From: Echinostoma caproni | Taxonomy: Eukaryota; Platyhelminthes; Trematoda; Plagiorchiida; Echinostomatidae | Assembly (NCBI GenBank): GCA_900618425.1 | Contig: UZAN01041691.1 | Location: 1 to 14,866 of the forward strand | Length of the DNA stretch: 14,866 nt | Direction: 5' to 3' | Made by a program: the position numbers and the translations under genes | The notes under the pieces: model-generated | Told to the model about the DNA's origin: nothing | What the model saw: only the letters and a program-made list of their open reading frames with translations | The model's database searches: none | Shown here: positions 8,412-14,866 of the stretch, one piece after another | How the letters are laid out: every line of letters starts with the position of its first letter | How positions within the stretch are numbered: position 1 is the stretch's first letter

Positions 8412-8861
8412 ACCTTTTGTGGATCCGAAAGCTTTGTGCTCCACCCTCGTGTCTATGACGTCCCGAATTCGACAGTTTACGCGCTGCCTAAGTCACCCAA
8501 TAGACTCAGAATAGTTACATGGTGAGTGCTTCCGAGCATTTAACTTTGCAGTCATGTCGCCCTGTACACTATAAAATGCGGCATAAATAATTATTCGTGT
8601 GAATTGAACAGATCAATTTATTTTTAATTTACTTTCAATTGCAGATTAAATGGCCACCTAAGTATTTGCGGTTTCTTTCACATTATCTTCAGATTTGAAC
8701 GCATTCACCAGCACATATATACAGTCATTTTCTGAGAAATAACCTATTTTAAGTAACTATAGTTTATTTTTTTCCGTACAAATATTTGGCTGTCGGAAAT
8801 AGGGACAGTATTGTTCTCAAAAACTAGTTCACGGAAATTACTTCCTGACACATTTGCTAGT
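8412..8861. other. No recognisable gene; 3' flank of the mariner
   Basis: A 46-codon frame (8385-8525, plus) overlaps the end of the mariner and runs into a GTGAGT donor-like sequence at 8522-8527, but it has no recognised domain. The remainder is AT-rich with no motif. Confidence 0.4.
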
Positions 8862-8873
8862 TATATATATATA
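8862..8873. repeat. (TA)6 microsatellite
   Basis: Six perfect TA units within AT-rich DNA. Confidence 0.9.
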
Positions 8874-8941
8874 TTCTAAAATCATTTGGATAGAATTTGC
8901 TGAAGTACCGTTCCCGTGTTCAACTAACGTGGAACGCCAGA

Positions 8942-8953
8942 GGGGGGGGGGGG
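8942..8953. repeat. Homopolymer G12 tract
   Basis: Twelve consecutive G residues in otherwise AT-rich surroundings. Length is prone to sequencing error. The run could form a G-rich structure but is single, so it is not a canonical four-run G-quadruplex. Confidence 0.93.
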
Positions 8954-10164
8954 TAAAGTGTCCAGAATGAACGATTCAGCTTGATTGATCGATTTTTCGG
9001 TCTAAGAGCAGGTGGCTTTAAATAAGGCTTGCATTTTTCTTGTCAATAATTGGGTAACTAAAAATAAAACTTTTAAAGTTCAAAATATTACAAGAAATGC
9101 TAATTTTATCCTTATTAAGAAATATCCTTGAGACATGTTCGTTGAAGTATGAACAGCTTATCCTAGGATGCGCATGTATCATTACTATAACTGCCATAAA
9201 ATCTGCACAACTCCGAAAAGCCAGCTGCCAAGATTTGCAAAGATCATGACAATCAAGGAGTAAACATTTATACTTTGTCAGAACAAGTGATTGTACACAT
9301 CTGTTTGCTACTGTCGTGGTAACCCTGGTGTGAATTGACACTAAGTTAGATGAATATAACTGTATTTGTAGCATAACATATTTCGTCTTGTACAATAACA
9401 ATCAGCTGAGATGCAACAAATTGATTCTGACATTGAATATGCGTTCACTCACTGACATTTGTTTTTTCTTGATAAATCGTTCTGTTAGTCAAACGTGGAC
9501 AAGACAGCATTCATCATCCTTCATCATTGAAGGCCAATTATCGCTCTCTTTCGTTCTTCGTCTACTGTTTCCCCTTTCGTGTCGGAATCTATCTGCATCT
9601 TATTGTGTGTCCTAGTCTACTTAGCTTTAACCTCCCAATTAGGAGGGATTCCGGGGGTGAGAATAAGACATTGTGGACTAACAGTAAAACTAGGGTCACA
9701 TGATCGATGTTGAGAAAAACGATAAAGTTGCTTCTAAGTTGTTTGAATGACATACGGCATGCCATGGTCAATTACAGCGCTAATAACCAACGCTTCTGTA
9801 TTTGTGTACAGGTCTACCAGGCAGTTTGCATATGATTTTATCTCTTATCGTTTTTATCACTCAGTCAACTTCCGTTTGTTGAATAAAAAACAATTTTCAC
9901 GAAGCGGAAGCCACACCACGGCTTCTGTACACACAGAAAATGGGGAAAATAAGGTGGTGCTGGCGGTGGGACGAAAGTTCCTGATCTTGACTGCTGGTTT
10001 GCAAAGTGGTGCCCGAGTGTGAAGTTGCTTGGTTGTAAACAACGTAAAGAATCGCATTAACCTCGTCTGTTTCCTCTGCTCAGTTGTTGTGAGTGATGGT
10101 CCTGTTCCGACTGCCAATGTTACAAAATGTGCGGAAATTGTGGGAGTCAATTGGCGATAACTGA
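8954..10164. other. No recognisable gene
   Basis: About 1.2 kb without a supportable gene. The longest frame is 9018-9401 on the minus strand (127 codons), rich in Ile, Ser, Cys and Leu with no motif, no convincing signal peptide and AT-rich codons, so I treat it as chance. Two convergent short frames at 9747-10022 (+) and 9857-10168 (-) mirror each other and show no domain. Confidence 0.5.
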
Positions 10165-10250
10165 TCAAGCCAAGTCAAGTCAAAAATCGCTTTATTCATT
10201 TAAATGGATGGGTTCTAAGCATCTGGAACTTTAGGAACATGCATTATTTC
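10165..10250 (-). mobile_element. Orphan 3' end of a LINE-like retrotransposon (tentative)
   Basis: On the minus strand AATAAA (plus 10191-10196) is followed by GCGATTTTTGACTTGACTTGGCTTGA, which is four near-perfect pentamers of the TTGAC/CTTGA type (plus 10165-10184). Non-LTR elements of the CR1/jockey group commonly end in a short tandem repeat instead of a long poly(A). The CR1-like element at 1-1801 also ends with AATAAAGC followed by an A-rich tail, which supports the reading. No matching coding sequence was recognised upstream on the minus strand (10250-10700), so this would be an extremely 5'-truncated copy. A simple polyadenylation site of an unseen minus-strand transcript is an alternative. 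Confidence 0.4.
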
Positions 10251-11108
10251 ATACGGTAACAAAGAAAAAGTGAACAACAGCATCTTAAATTCAAAGGAAT
10301 GTTGCGTAAACGTTTGAAAAGGGATATCACTTGTGTAGAAATTTCAAACATTTTCTCCAACGGATGCCTTTCGAACCAGAAATCTCGAAAAATATGAGAT
10401 AACGGACAAAAGGATGACAGTAGCATGAGCATACACAAGATTATGAGGACATCTAGTTACAGAAGTGGATACGCATTGTTTGAAAAGTTACACATTGAAG
10501 AAGGTACTCCAAGAGATTGGTGCATACCCGGGGTGTGTTACGATCATATCTGAGCTTGACTGCTGTTGTCAACATAAAGTACAGAATGATTCCTGTCAAA
10601 AGAATGCAGCCGTTCTCCCCCTCTTCTACGAGTTTCCGAAAGGTGTATACACTCCAAACCCACTTTATTTGTCGGGTAAGCACAGTGGCAGGATCAGCAT
10701 GAGCTGCGCATCAATACATTGCTTCACGAACGTTTCCGATTTCAATTACTAACTACTCGAATATTTTAAGTAGCCTGCACATTAGTACGACATTTTTTAC
10801 TCACCACGGACGAGTCGATAAGGTTAAATTCATCAAAATTTCCATCCTTCTCAACCTTAATTTAATTTTCAAAAATCGCAAAGTTACGTCATATAAAAGA
10901 AACCGATTGTTAAATACTCTGATCTTAGCAATTATCCTTAGCGCTTTGCTAATTTCGAGACGCAGTAGTTTGTGGTTCTTTTATCAAAAGTTAAAAATGA
11001 TCTCCGTGTCAACGTGTAGAGATCATTGGTTGGGACTGAAACTATGGCACATCCTCCATGGTCTCAGTCTGTGGAACACTGCTAATTAAAAGGAGAATCC
11101 TCAAAACA
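10251..11108. other. No recognisable gene
   Basis: Frames at 10465-10752 (+, 95 codons) and 10453-10683 (-) overlap each other; neither shows a domain. The plus frame has several Cys and Tyr residues but no repeating metal-binding spacing. From 10790 to 11100 the DNA is AT-rich with nothing identifiable. Confidence 0.45.
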
Positions 11109-11510
11109 ATGGAAGTGCTTAAAGAAATCTATCTGATCGCCGCGAAGTGCATTCGAGAGGGCGATGCACCGGTGTCCCTAGCGTCGGTCACAGTCGAATA
11201 TCATCGTTGGTAGAGCTGGAGCTTGAGTTCATTATAACTATCTCGGTCAACAAATGTTGGTATCTATTCTGGTGTAGCAACTTCAACTGTTCATTCAATG
11301 TCCAGAGGTACTGCAAACCGCACCTTTTCCAGTCAGGCTTTAGCCAAAACCCGCAATTTATTAGCCATGACCCACAGTCCTTTGACTGAAACCCGTAATG
11401 CTTTGGCCTCGACTCCTAGTTATTTAACTTCTAGCCACAAACTTCAATCTTGCCGCTGTGGGGATCAGATACAAAAATTATTGGAATATTTAGAGTTCAA
11501 TAAATGTTAA
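11109..11510 (+). pseudogene. Unknown 134-codon frame broken by two stops, ending in a heptapeptide repeat
   Basis: An ATG at 11109 opens a protein-like 34-residue stretch (MEVLKEIYLIAAKCIREGDA, then PVSLASVTVEYHRW) that ends at TAG 11211-11213. The same frame has a second stop, TAA at 11235-11237, and then stays open to TAA at 11508-11510. The second part is Ser/Thr-rich and includes five tandem heptapeptides (11337-11441) with Leu at position 2 and Thr/Ser at position 5 of every unit, then a Cys-containing C-terminus (CRCGDQIQKLLEYLEFNKC). AATAAA overlaps the end (11499-11504). No family is recognised. Options are a decayed gene or terminal exon, an undetected intron over the stops (a GT at 11210 and AG at 11276-11277 exist but do not restore this frame), or a minisatellite that happens to be open. 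Confidence 0.35.
11337..11441. repeat. Degenerate 21-nt tandem repeat, 5 units (heptapeptide-coding)
   Basis: Units begin at 11337, 11358, 11379, 11400 and 11421. The approximate shared pattern is 'nct-ttR-Rcc/act-nnn-acc-cRc/t-aRt'. Translated on the plus strand the units are ALAKTRN, LLAMTHS, PLTETRN, ALASTPS and YLTSSHK. Units 1+2 and 3+4 pair best (8 of 14 residues identical), which suggests a 42-nt step duplicated from a 21-nt ancestor. Confidence 0.7.
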
Positions 11511-11517
11511 AGCAATT

Positions 11518-11703
11518 TTATTTTTTTCGTCGGTCTTCCGCGCTGATGAAGCGATAGGGCTTTTCCTGTCCATCTAATTTAACGTTTTCTATGTGGTAGA
11601 TGCCTGTAGGGGTAGATAAATTACAACAAATATTACTACCCCCTACCGTGGTGTGATTTCGTGACCTCACAACCGACGAATCCAACTTCACAATTGTTGC
11701 TTT
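11518..11703 (-). CDS. Unassigned 61-codon open frame, convergent with the heptapeptide frame
   Basis: On the minus strand an open frame from 11703 down to TAA at 11518-11520 has a protein-like ending (TPTGIYHIENVKLDGQEK, then PYRFISAEDRRKK) and no start codon of its own. It overlaps the last part of the Penelope RT frame in a different phase, so it could be the RT downstream sequence after a frameshift, but I do not recognise RT motif B or C in it. Its stop lies only 7 bp from the stop of the plus-strand frame ending at 11510. Likely chance or element-derived. Confidence 0.2.
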   Translation of the reverse strand, partial: KATIVKLDSSVVRSRNHTTVGGSNICCNLSTPTGIYHIENVKLDGQEKPYRFISAEDRRKK

Positions 11704-12262
11704 TTATGTAGTCACATATGTATTCAGTAGTTTCATCAATGGGCACGTTAGTGAAGAGAGAACTGACGTCGAGTGATAAAATGCACATTCCTTTTATGTT
11801 TGTGTCGCTAATACTAGCCACTAAGTCGTAGGAATCCTTTAATGTGTGATTGGCGAGTTTTCCTCGCACGGGTCCCAGGATTACTACCAGCCACTTAGCC
11901 CAGGCATGGTAAGGGAAGTTACACACGTCTAAAGTCGGTCGGAGAGGCAATCCATTTTTGTGTATCTTCGGTAAGCCATAAAGTCTCGGGATCGTCGTTC
12001 CTGTTGGCCGGAGTTGATGGAATGTGGCATTGTCTATTATGTCAATCTGTTTGAGACACCGGAGTGTTTTCGACAGTGACTTTTCTATTTGTTCTTTTTT
12101 TTTCTTTCTCCTCGGATATTTTCTGAAATTTTCTGGTGTCGCTGAGTATACTGTTCATTTTGTTGATATAATCTGATCGATTTAAAAGGACTATTCCGGC
12201 GCCTTTATCTGGTCTCGAAAGTATAACATCTCGACTTTCCTTTAATCTGTTCAAAAGATATC
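11636..12262 (-). mobile_element. Penelope-like element (PLE), N-terminal half of reverse transcriptase
   Basis: On the minus strand two frames together give the front part of a PLE RT. The first (12254-12042) contains RPDKGAGIVLLNRSDYINKM and LSDTRKFQKI, the block before RT motif 1 in PLEs. The second carries LRPTGTTIPRLYGLPKIHK (codons across about 12014-11955), the highly diagnostic PLE motif. It continues with LPLRPTLD, then HTLKDSYDL and LSLDVSSLFTNVPIDET, which is motif A with the catalytic Asp codon at 11768-11770. The frames are joined across a T9 run (12095-12103). The second frame ends at a stop at 11636. RT motifs B and C and the endonuclease do not follow, so the element is truncated at its 3' side. 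Upstream, a stop precedes 12262. Confidence 0.87.
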
Positions 12263-12292
12263 AGTTCAGTTCAGAGTTTATAACCAATAACC

Positions 12293-12430
12293 ATGCACTT
12301 TCTTGCGCCGGTTTTGGTTGCTGTCTTTTGGTGCCCCATTTGGATAAAAGAGCAGAATGAAGATTGGAATGTTGAAAGTAAACTCAAGCGAACAATGGAG
12401 CATTCATATAGAGCGGTGTTAGAAGAATAA
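12293..12430 (+). CDS. Unassigned 45-residue small ORF
   Basis: The ATG at 12293 opens a frame with a hydrophobic start (MHFLAPVLVAVFWCPIWI) followed by a charged, probably helical part (KEQNEDWNVESKLKRTMEHS), ending at TAA 12428-12430. The arrangement resembles a signal or membrane segment plus cytoplasmic helix, but with no family match or transcription signal this may be chance or part of an unrecognised repeat. It directly abuts the 5' end of the PLE fragment on the opposite strand. Confidence 0.2.
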   Translation: MHFLAPVLVAVFWCPIWIKEQNEDWNVESKLKRTMEHSYRAVLEE

Positions 12431-12878
12431 TGAGTAGATACACGAGCACCACTGTTGGCGATACCCAGCCGTATCACTCGATGTCTCTAACCATCGGCTA
12501 CGATAATCCAAGTGTGGATTCTTCTCCTCAGAATCATTTTGTGTTCTTTCGACTCATTGCGCACTCTATGGCTTCTTATTTGTCCCATTGACATTCGTTC
12601 CATTCTGGTTATCGGTTTCTTACATAATCAAGCGAGTGTATAGTTTTCCCAGTCTCTGACACCTCAATCGACATGCAGACACACATCGATCACTCGTATG
12701 ACTTCAACCACACGAGGTCTCTTGTGACCTCCATTTTGCCTTACTATCGGTTGACCTATGTTCCATCTACCCTTGTTCTGTACCGGTTGACCGCTTTTAT
12801 CATTTATCGACTATTTAACCACCCACGCATATGTGACCTGTTTTGATGGCTCCTTGGGAGTCACCTGTTCATGTACAT

Positions 12879-12896
12879 ACACACACACACACACAC
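12879..12896. repeat. (AC)9 microsatellite followed by alternating purine-pyrimidine GCATGCGCGCACGC
   Basis: Nine AC units run directly into GCATGCGCGCACGC. The whole is alternating purine/pyrimidine and is the best Z-DNA-forming candidate in the window. Confidence 0.93.
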
Positions 12897-13217
12897 GCAT
12901 GCGCGCACGCCTGTCGTTTGTTAAGAGGTCGAATTGTGAGCACCCAACTCTCTTATGATTGGCTCATCTTTTGGGAGCTTCATGTCACTGCCTGACTGGA
13001 CTTAACTCTTTGACTCCGTATAGTTTGATCATATTCTCTCTTTGACATAGCGGTGAGCTGTTCCCTTTTGAAGCACCTTGATTGTAAGGTGTATTTCGAC
13101 ACAGCCGAGCGCTGTCATATTCCTGTTTGATGCACTTATATCTGGAAGTGCCTGGACGACTGTCCCAATCCAGATGCCTCACGAATCAAAGTTTGTATAT
13201 TATTCATCATATCATTA

Positions 13218-13233
13218 ATTAATGCGCATTAAT
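13218..13233. repeat. Perfect 16-bp palindrome ATTAATGC/GCATTAAT
   Basis: The sequence equals its own reverse complement over 16 positions, with no spacer. No associated element is identified. Confidence 0.9.
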
Positions 13234-13344
13234 AGTACCGTATCACGAGACAGTCTTGATTTTCATTGCATTTTAACCGGGACTTTGCGCGTCACTTGCC
13301 GTCAGGTGTAACACGGGAAGGCAGTCCTTCTAATTTCGCAGAAA

Positions 13345-13900
13345 AGGAATTAACACCCGCGAAGCCTAACGGAACCTATGTGACCCAGTCCCCCGGGTTT
13401 TCATACCTTCGTGCCAGGTCTTAGGTTGACCAACTTTGGCTTTTCTCCACCGACTGCCTGCCTCGGCAAACATCGCTCGCCGTGGCAACCTATTTGTTGA
13501 CATGCATAACAAATGTCCCAAACAGCATAATCTATGAAGATCGACTACTTGTTTCAGTGGACGACCGCGATTACCTAAAACTCTAAGCATAACCTCAGCA
13601 TTGCTCGTCCGGTTACCAGAGTCGTGTAAAGCGATGTAGACAGCGGTGTTCGAACACCGACAATCTATTTTTATCCTGTTCCCTTAGTGGCCAAGTCTCT
13701 GCACGGTAGAGCAGGATTGTCTGAACTGCTGCAGCTATACTCAACCCTTCACAGACAGCCGGATGTAGCGACGGCGACACAAATGTCTCAAGTAGGCAAA
13801 TGCCAACCGAGCCCTTTGTACGTGTACCGACAGTTAATCTGCGATGCGTCCACCACGTGAGATATAGTTTCTCAGGGAGAAAAACTTGTCCACTTCCTCT
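13345..13900 (-). pseudogene. RTE-type pol C-terminal region
   Basis: Downstream of the thumb, three frames carry the C-terminal part. One has RNYISRGGRIAD, a stop at the expected Tyr, then LSVHVQRARLAF. The next has VQTILLYRAETWPLRE. The last open frame, 13590-13366, has LRVLGNRGRPLKQVVDLHRL, LLCMSTNRLPRRAMF and KVGQPKTWHEGMK. Family versions read 'RWLGHVLRMP.HRLPRRAM' here, so the match is clear despite changes at conserved Trp and His positions. The C-terminal segment of these elements carries conserved Cys/His/Trp residues of uncertain role. The remaining tail (HIGSVRLRGC) lies in another frame and stops soon after. Confidence 0.83.
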
Positions 13901-13921
13901 ATTACTTTCCCAGTCAGAGTT

Positions 13922-14185
13922 CGACTGGGTGCTGGAGCACTATTTCACATTTTGAAGGTGAAAAACGCATACCGAAAATGGCTACAATAGCACTCAAATT
14001 ATCCAGAAAAGCTTGCAACTTACCTGGATCCTCAGTATCACAATGCCGTCTGCATACTCTAGATCAGACAGTCTGCCACCTGGGAGAAAATCGAGAAAAC
14101 CGCTATCCTCGCACGAGGAAAGGGTTGTTTNGAATTAAATCCATCACGAAGTTAAATAGAAACGGAGAAAGAGGGTGACCCTGTC
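13922..14185 (-). pseudogene. RTE-type RT palm with mutated YADD box and thumb
   Basis: The frame from 14183 downward is open through motif B and motif C. Motif C is encoded at 14045-14056 and reads Tyr-Ala-Asp-Gly, so the second catalytic aspartate of YADD is replaced by glycine. That change alone would abolish metal-dependent polymerisation. A TGA precedes motif B where the family has Arg (V-R-QGCP). One codon holds the ambiguous base at 14131. Just after motif C the frame slips by one base (about 14028) and the thumb continues as EDPGKLQAFLDNLSA and FGMRFSPSKCEIVLQ until a further break near 13920. Confidence 0.83.
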
Positions 14186-14210
14186 AAACAGAGATATCAA
14201 ATTGTATTTT

Positions 14211-14689
14211 TTCTTAGGTAATGAAAAGTAATGGTCCCGTGAGAGAACTGTATGTATGTACTGGTTTAGAAATCCAGTAACACAACTTGGTACGAAGTTG
14301 GCACTATTGTATTAGCACAGAGCGCCACATGAATAAAAGTGAATGTTTAGTAAAATAAGAACTCTATTATCGGTGAGCTAGATATCACTCAGCTGGGAGT
14401 TAAACTCTGAATAAAAAATAGTAAATTGCAATCAACTAATGAATGTTACAATCTTTATCATTAATTTCTTTTGGTATTCTGGTTACGTTGTTCAGTCGGT
14501 GACGGATAACCATAACAGTTTGGGAGCTTTGAGCGCGGAAACAGGCTTCTGTCATGAAGAGTAGACGACCTCTGACCTAATTCGGTGAAAAATCACAGAT
14601 GAAATTGATAGATCGGAATGATGTAATCGGACTAACCGATTTATTTGCCTCTTCTACATATGAGACAATCATTGTTGTTCCATTTATCT
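14211..14689. other. No recognisable gene
   Basis: Between the RTE fragment and the GIY-YIG fragment both strands have only short frames. It may contain more decayed PLE sequence on the minus strand, but no block is clear enough to call. Confidence 0.4.
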
Positions 14690-14805
14690 CCAGTTCTCAA
14701 TCACTCTTTTTAGGGGTGGTGAACTCAGGAACTATCCGCCAGGCGTCTAGTAGTTTGACCTATGTAGCTACACGATCGACGATCATCATTGTGTGCGAAT
14801 GGCTC
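14690..14805 (-). pseudogene. GIY-YIG endonuclease fragment of a Penelope-like element
   Basis: On the minus strand codons from 14775 downward read RSCSYIGQTTRRLAD (plus about 14734-14778), followed after a stop by VHHP and KE. This parallels the PLE endonuclease core 'C-x-SYIGRT-x-R-x-L-x-R-x-x-EH-x-P', in which the YIG half of GIY-YIG and the nearby Arg are active-site elements. The 'GIY' half upstream is not recognised and there are stops at the positions before VHHP and KE, so it is a remnant. The plus-strand open frame covering the same DNA (14599-14823, 74 codons) is treated as a shadow. The assignment rests on about 20 residues. Confidence 0.55.
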
Positions 14806-14866
14806 AGCCAGTTTGGGCGGTAAATGTTTTTTGTTTAATGTAGACGGTAAATGTTTGAATTAGTCC

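Larger units (their letters stand above)
12431..13329. other. No recognisable gene; AC microsatellite and a perfect palindrome
   Basis: Pyrimidine-rich plus strand with two similar CGGTTGACC words (about 12748 and 12784). A minus-strand frame at 12985-13182 (65 codons) is protein-like in places (KCIKQEYDSARL) but has no motif. It could belong to the 3' part of the RTE element upstream on the same strand. Confidence 0.4.
13330..14210 (-). mobile_element. RTE/SR2-type non-LTR retrotransposon, C-terminal half of pol, degenerate
   Basis: Reading the minus strand from about 14185 to 13330 gives consecutive blocks of an RTE-type reverse transcriptase and its C-terminal region. They are motif B QGHPLSPFLFNFVMD, motif C LEYADGIVIL, KLQAFLDNLS, FSPSKCEIVLQ, EEVDKFFSLRNYISRGGRIA, RARLAFAYLRHLCRRRYIRL, AAVQTILLYRAETWPLRE, FEHRCLHRF, then RPLKQVVDLHRLCCLGHLLC and NRLPRRAMF. 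This matches the order in SR2-like elements of schistosomes and related flukes (family knowledge). At least four frameshifts and several stops interrupt it. Sequence above 14210 no longer resembles RT, so the copy is 5'-truncated, as usual for LINEs. The 3' end is not clearly defined. Confidence 0.87.

Noticed and set aside
7140..8540. Mariner terminal inverted repeats and TA target duplication
   Set aside because: I compared the flanks by eye and found no convincing pair of about 28 bp; a systematic inverted-repeat search would be needed.
8942..8953. G-quadruplex at the G12 run
   Set aside because: Only one G-run is present nearby, so a canonical intramolecular quadruplex is not supported.
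9018..9401. 127-codon minus-strand ORF, one of the longest in the window
   Set aside because: AT-rich, no domain or motif, composition expected of chance frames; no supporting splice or promoter context.
11541..11570. CTGATGA core resembling a hammerhead ribozyme, attractive because PLEs often carry hammerheads
   Set aside because: No GAAAC partner segment or stems I and III could be placed, and the motif is on the plus strand while the PLE fragment is on the minus strand.
14599..14823. Plus-strand 74-codon ORF
   Set aside because: The opposite strand carries the recognisable GIY-YIG remnant; the plus frame is its shadow.
1..14866. CRISPR array, operons or bacterial promoters
   Set aside because: No regularly spaced direct repeats and no bacterial gene organisation; content is eukaryotic repeat DNA.

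Overview
The window looks like gene-poor, repeat-filled DNA from a flatworm, most likely a digenean trematode (fluke). That placement is inferred from the type of retroelement relics present (a CR1-like LINE, an RTE/SR2-type LINE, Penelope-like elements, tRNA-derived SINEs and a mariner) and from the absence of any bacterial signal: no operons, no ribosome binding sites and no long ORFs. Three ambiguous bases (N at about 4528, 5034 and 14131) point to a draft shotgun consensus. I found no convincing intact cellular gene. Nearly every recognisable coding stretch is a decayed transposable-element protein broken by frameshifts and stops.

Layout. 1-1800 (+): 5'-truncated CR1/jockey-like LINE with most of its reverse transcriptase, its C-terminal region and an AATAAA-type 3' end. 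1800-3570: mostly unassigned DNA with two TG microsatellites and a striking 123-bp foldback (36-bp arms) whose loop holds a perfect tRNA T-arm/B-box. 3572-4406 (+): a small helical ORF, then a stretch resembling the C-terminal connector of a Penelope-like element. 4740-5245: two copies of one tRNA-derived SINE family in opposite orientation. 6761-6949 (+): a weak FLYWCH-finger-like stretch. 7500-8411 (+): an almost full-length dead mariner (DD34D) transposase. 8530-11100: no recognisable gene, with an orphan LINE-like 3' tail at 10165-10200 (-). 11109-11510 (+): one reading frame broken by two stops that ends in a 21-nt tandem repeat encoding a leucine-containing heptapeptide. 11636-12262 (-): 5' half of a Penelope-like reverse transcriptase. 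13330-14210 (-): RTE/SR2-type reverse transcriptase C-terminal half whose YADD box reads YADG. 14690-14800 (-): GIY-YIG endonuclease fragment of a Penelope-like element.

The parts do not form a working pathway. The window records repeated insertion by at least five transposon classes followed by neutral decay. The items most worth following are the foldback with its tRNA-like core, the heptapeptide repeat frame, the endonuclease-before-RT order of the Penelope pieces, and the mariner relic that lost its reading frame but kept all three catalytic aspartates at exact spacing.
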